Under the pieces are notes generated by a model. That model was not told the DNA's origin. It searched no databases and saw nothing but the letters and a program-made list of their open reading frames with translations. A stretch of DNA of 5,821 nt from Bacteroidia bacterium (GTDB lineage: Bacteria > Bacteroidota > Bacteroidia > Bacteroidales > GCA-2748055), in NCBI GenBank assembly GCA_004525825.1, contig SPBY01000225.1, positions 1-5,821 of the forward strand, given 5' to 3'. Made by a program: the position numbers and the translations under genes. Shown here piece after piece: positions 5,326 to 5,821 of the stretch (the first letter of the stretch is position 1; each line of letters begins with the position of its first letter).

Positions 5326-5821
5326 TTATAGCCCGGATGTAAGAACATCTTCCAATGAAAAATGGATATAGCTAAAGCATTCCGGTACATGTGAATCCCA
5401 GACACCATGGGGACTCCAGGCCCAACCCCCTGAATCATCGGCCGGTGGTGCCTCCTTGTATAGGTTAAACCGTGAAAAATCCATCCTCCATACATCATGA
5501 TCCTGAGGGGGAAGGCTTCTTTGATCCCCCATAGCCAGCACAGCCATCCCTGCCCAGGGCAGTGCCAGTTCCACGGTCCAGCCCCGGTCCCGGTCACTGG
5601 AATCATTGATGGTGCCATCTAACCATACTGCAGTTTGCAGGCCAGGGAAGTCCCAGCCCCAAAAGCCTGTTCTGAGGCCGCGGGGATGAGGTTTATAGCC
5701 CACCCCATCAAATACCCGGCTTCCGGCTTGGCCGACACCCAGTCCTGCGATCGTATCATAGCTCCCGGCTTTATAGGCTTCATCCCAGAAGAAAAGCACT
5801 TCATATATGGTTCCGAAAGCA
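5326..5821 (-). CDS. Carbohydrate-binding family 9-like protein, N-terminus beyond window edge
   Basis: The frame is open from the right window edge to TAA at 5326-5328, giving 164 visible residues. A GTG at 5799 is not taken as the start, because the frame continues off the edge with AFGTIYE, which fits the domain interior. The visible part matches the second half of the CBM9-like domain of exported Bacteroidota proteins: WGWDFPGLQTAVWLDGTIND, DRDRGWTVELALPWAGM, VWRMDFSRFNLY, WAWSPHGVWDSHVPECFSYIHFS. The GWTVE..LPW, WR.(N/D)FSR and W.WSP.G..(N/D).H.PE blocks are, from memory, the family's hallmarks. Related proteins are usually secreted and about 200-350 residues long, and many are linked to polysaccharide use or lie alone. 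The true N-terminus and any signal peptide lie outside the window. The stretch is visibly richer in G and C than the central genes. It converges on the pirin gene, with 125 bp between the stop codons in which no clear terminator hairpin was seen. Confidence 0.88.
   Translation of the reverse strand, partial: AFGTIYEVLFFWDEAYKAGSYDTIAGLGVGQAGSRVFDGVGYKPHPRGLRTGFWGWDFPGLQTAVWLDGTINDSSDRDRGWTVELALPWAGMAVLAMGDQRSLPPQDHDVWRMDFSRFNLYKEAPPADDSGGWAWSPHGVWDSHVPECFSYIHFSLEDVLTSGL

Noticed and set aside
5050..5618. Minus-strand open frames 5050-5289 and 5247-5618
   Set aside because: The first runs antisense into the pirin gene; the second is an alternative frame of the CBM9-like gene. Neither resembles a known domain.

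Overview
The window looks like a piece of a Bacteroidota chromosome (Flavobacteriia- or Cytophagia-like). The grounds are the protein types and weak Shine-Dalgarno signals: an AIM6-like PI-PLC/GDPD protein, a CBM9-like carbohydrate-binding protein, a lipocalin-like exported protein with a Bacteroidota-style signal peptide, and a lipoprotein MsrB-MsrA fusion. The taxonomic call is an inference from family resemblance, not from a marker gene. No phage, transposon, CRISPR, rRNA or tRNA signature was seen.

Layout. Positions 1-807 (minus) hold nearly all of a secreted PI-PLC/glycerophosphodiesterase-superfamily protein, cut at its C-terminus by the window edge. Just upstream on the same strand (844-1038) is a 64-residue Cys-rich small protein with a GTG start. 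Divergent from it, 1121-1397 (plus) is the wreck of a membrane-protein gene: an intact N-terminal part is joined, in the wrong frame, to what looks like the C-terminal tail of the same family. Convergent with this wreck are two minus-strand genes: a membrane-anchored hypothetical protein (1898-2473, AT-rich) and an exported lipocalin-like protein (1402-1797). A divergent gap of 184 bp leads to msrBA (2658-3596, plus), a lipid-anchored bifunctional methionine sulfoxide reductase. The 200-bp gap after it may hold the degraded end of a minus-strand gene. Next comes a probable two-gene plus-strand operon: an SDR oxidoreductase (3797-4468) with an in-frame internal deletion, then a complete pirin/YhhW-type cupin (4487-5200). 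The right edge (5326-5821, minus) holds the C-terminal part of a CBM9-like protein.

How it fits together. MsrBA would repair oxidised methionines outside the cytoplasm. Pirin and SDR proteins handle small aromatic, quinone or carbonyl substrates, so the middle of the window has a loose redox or detoxification flavour, but no single pathway is evident. The most notable feature is gene erosion. Two genes (1121-1397 and 3797-4468) have each lost a large internal segment while keeping both recognisable ends, and a possible third remnant lies at 3591-3692. No novel multi-gene system is evident.
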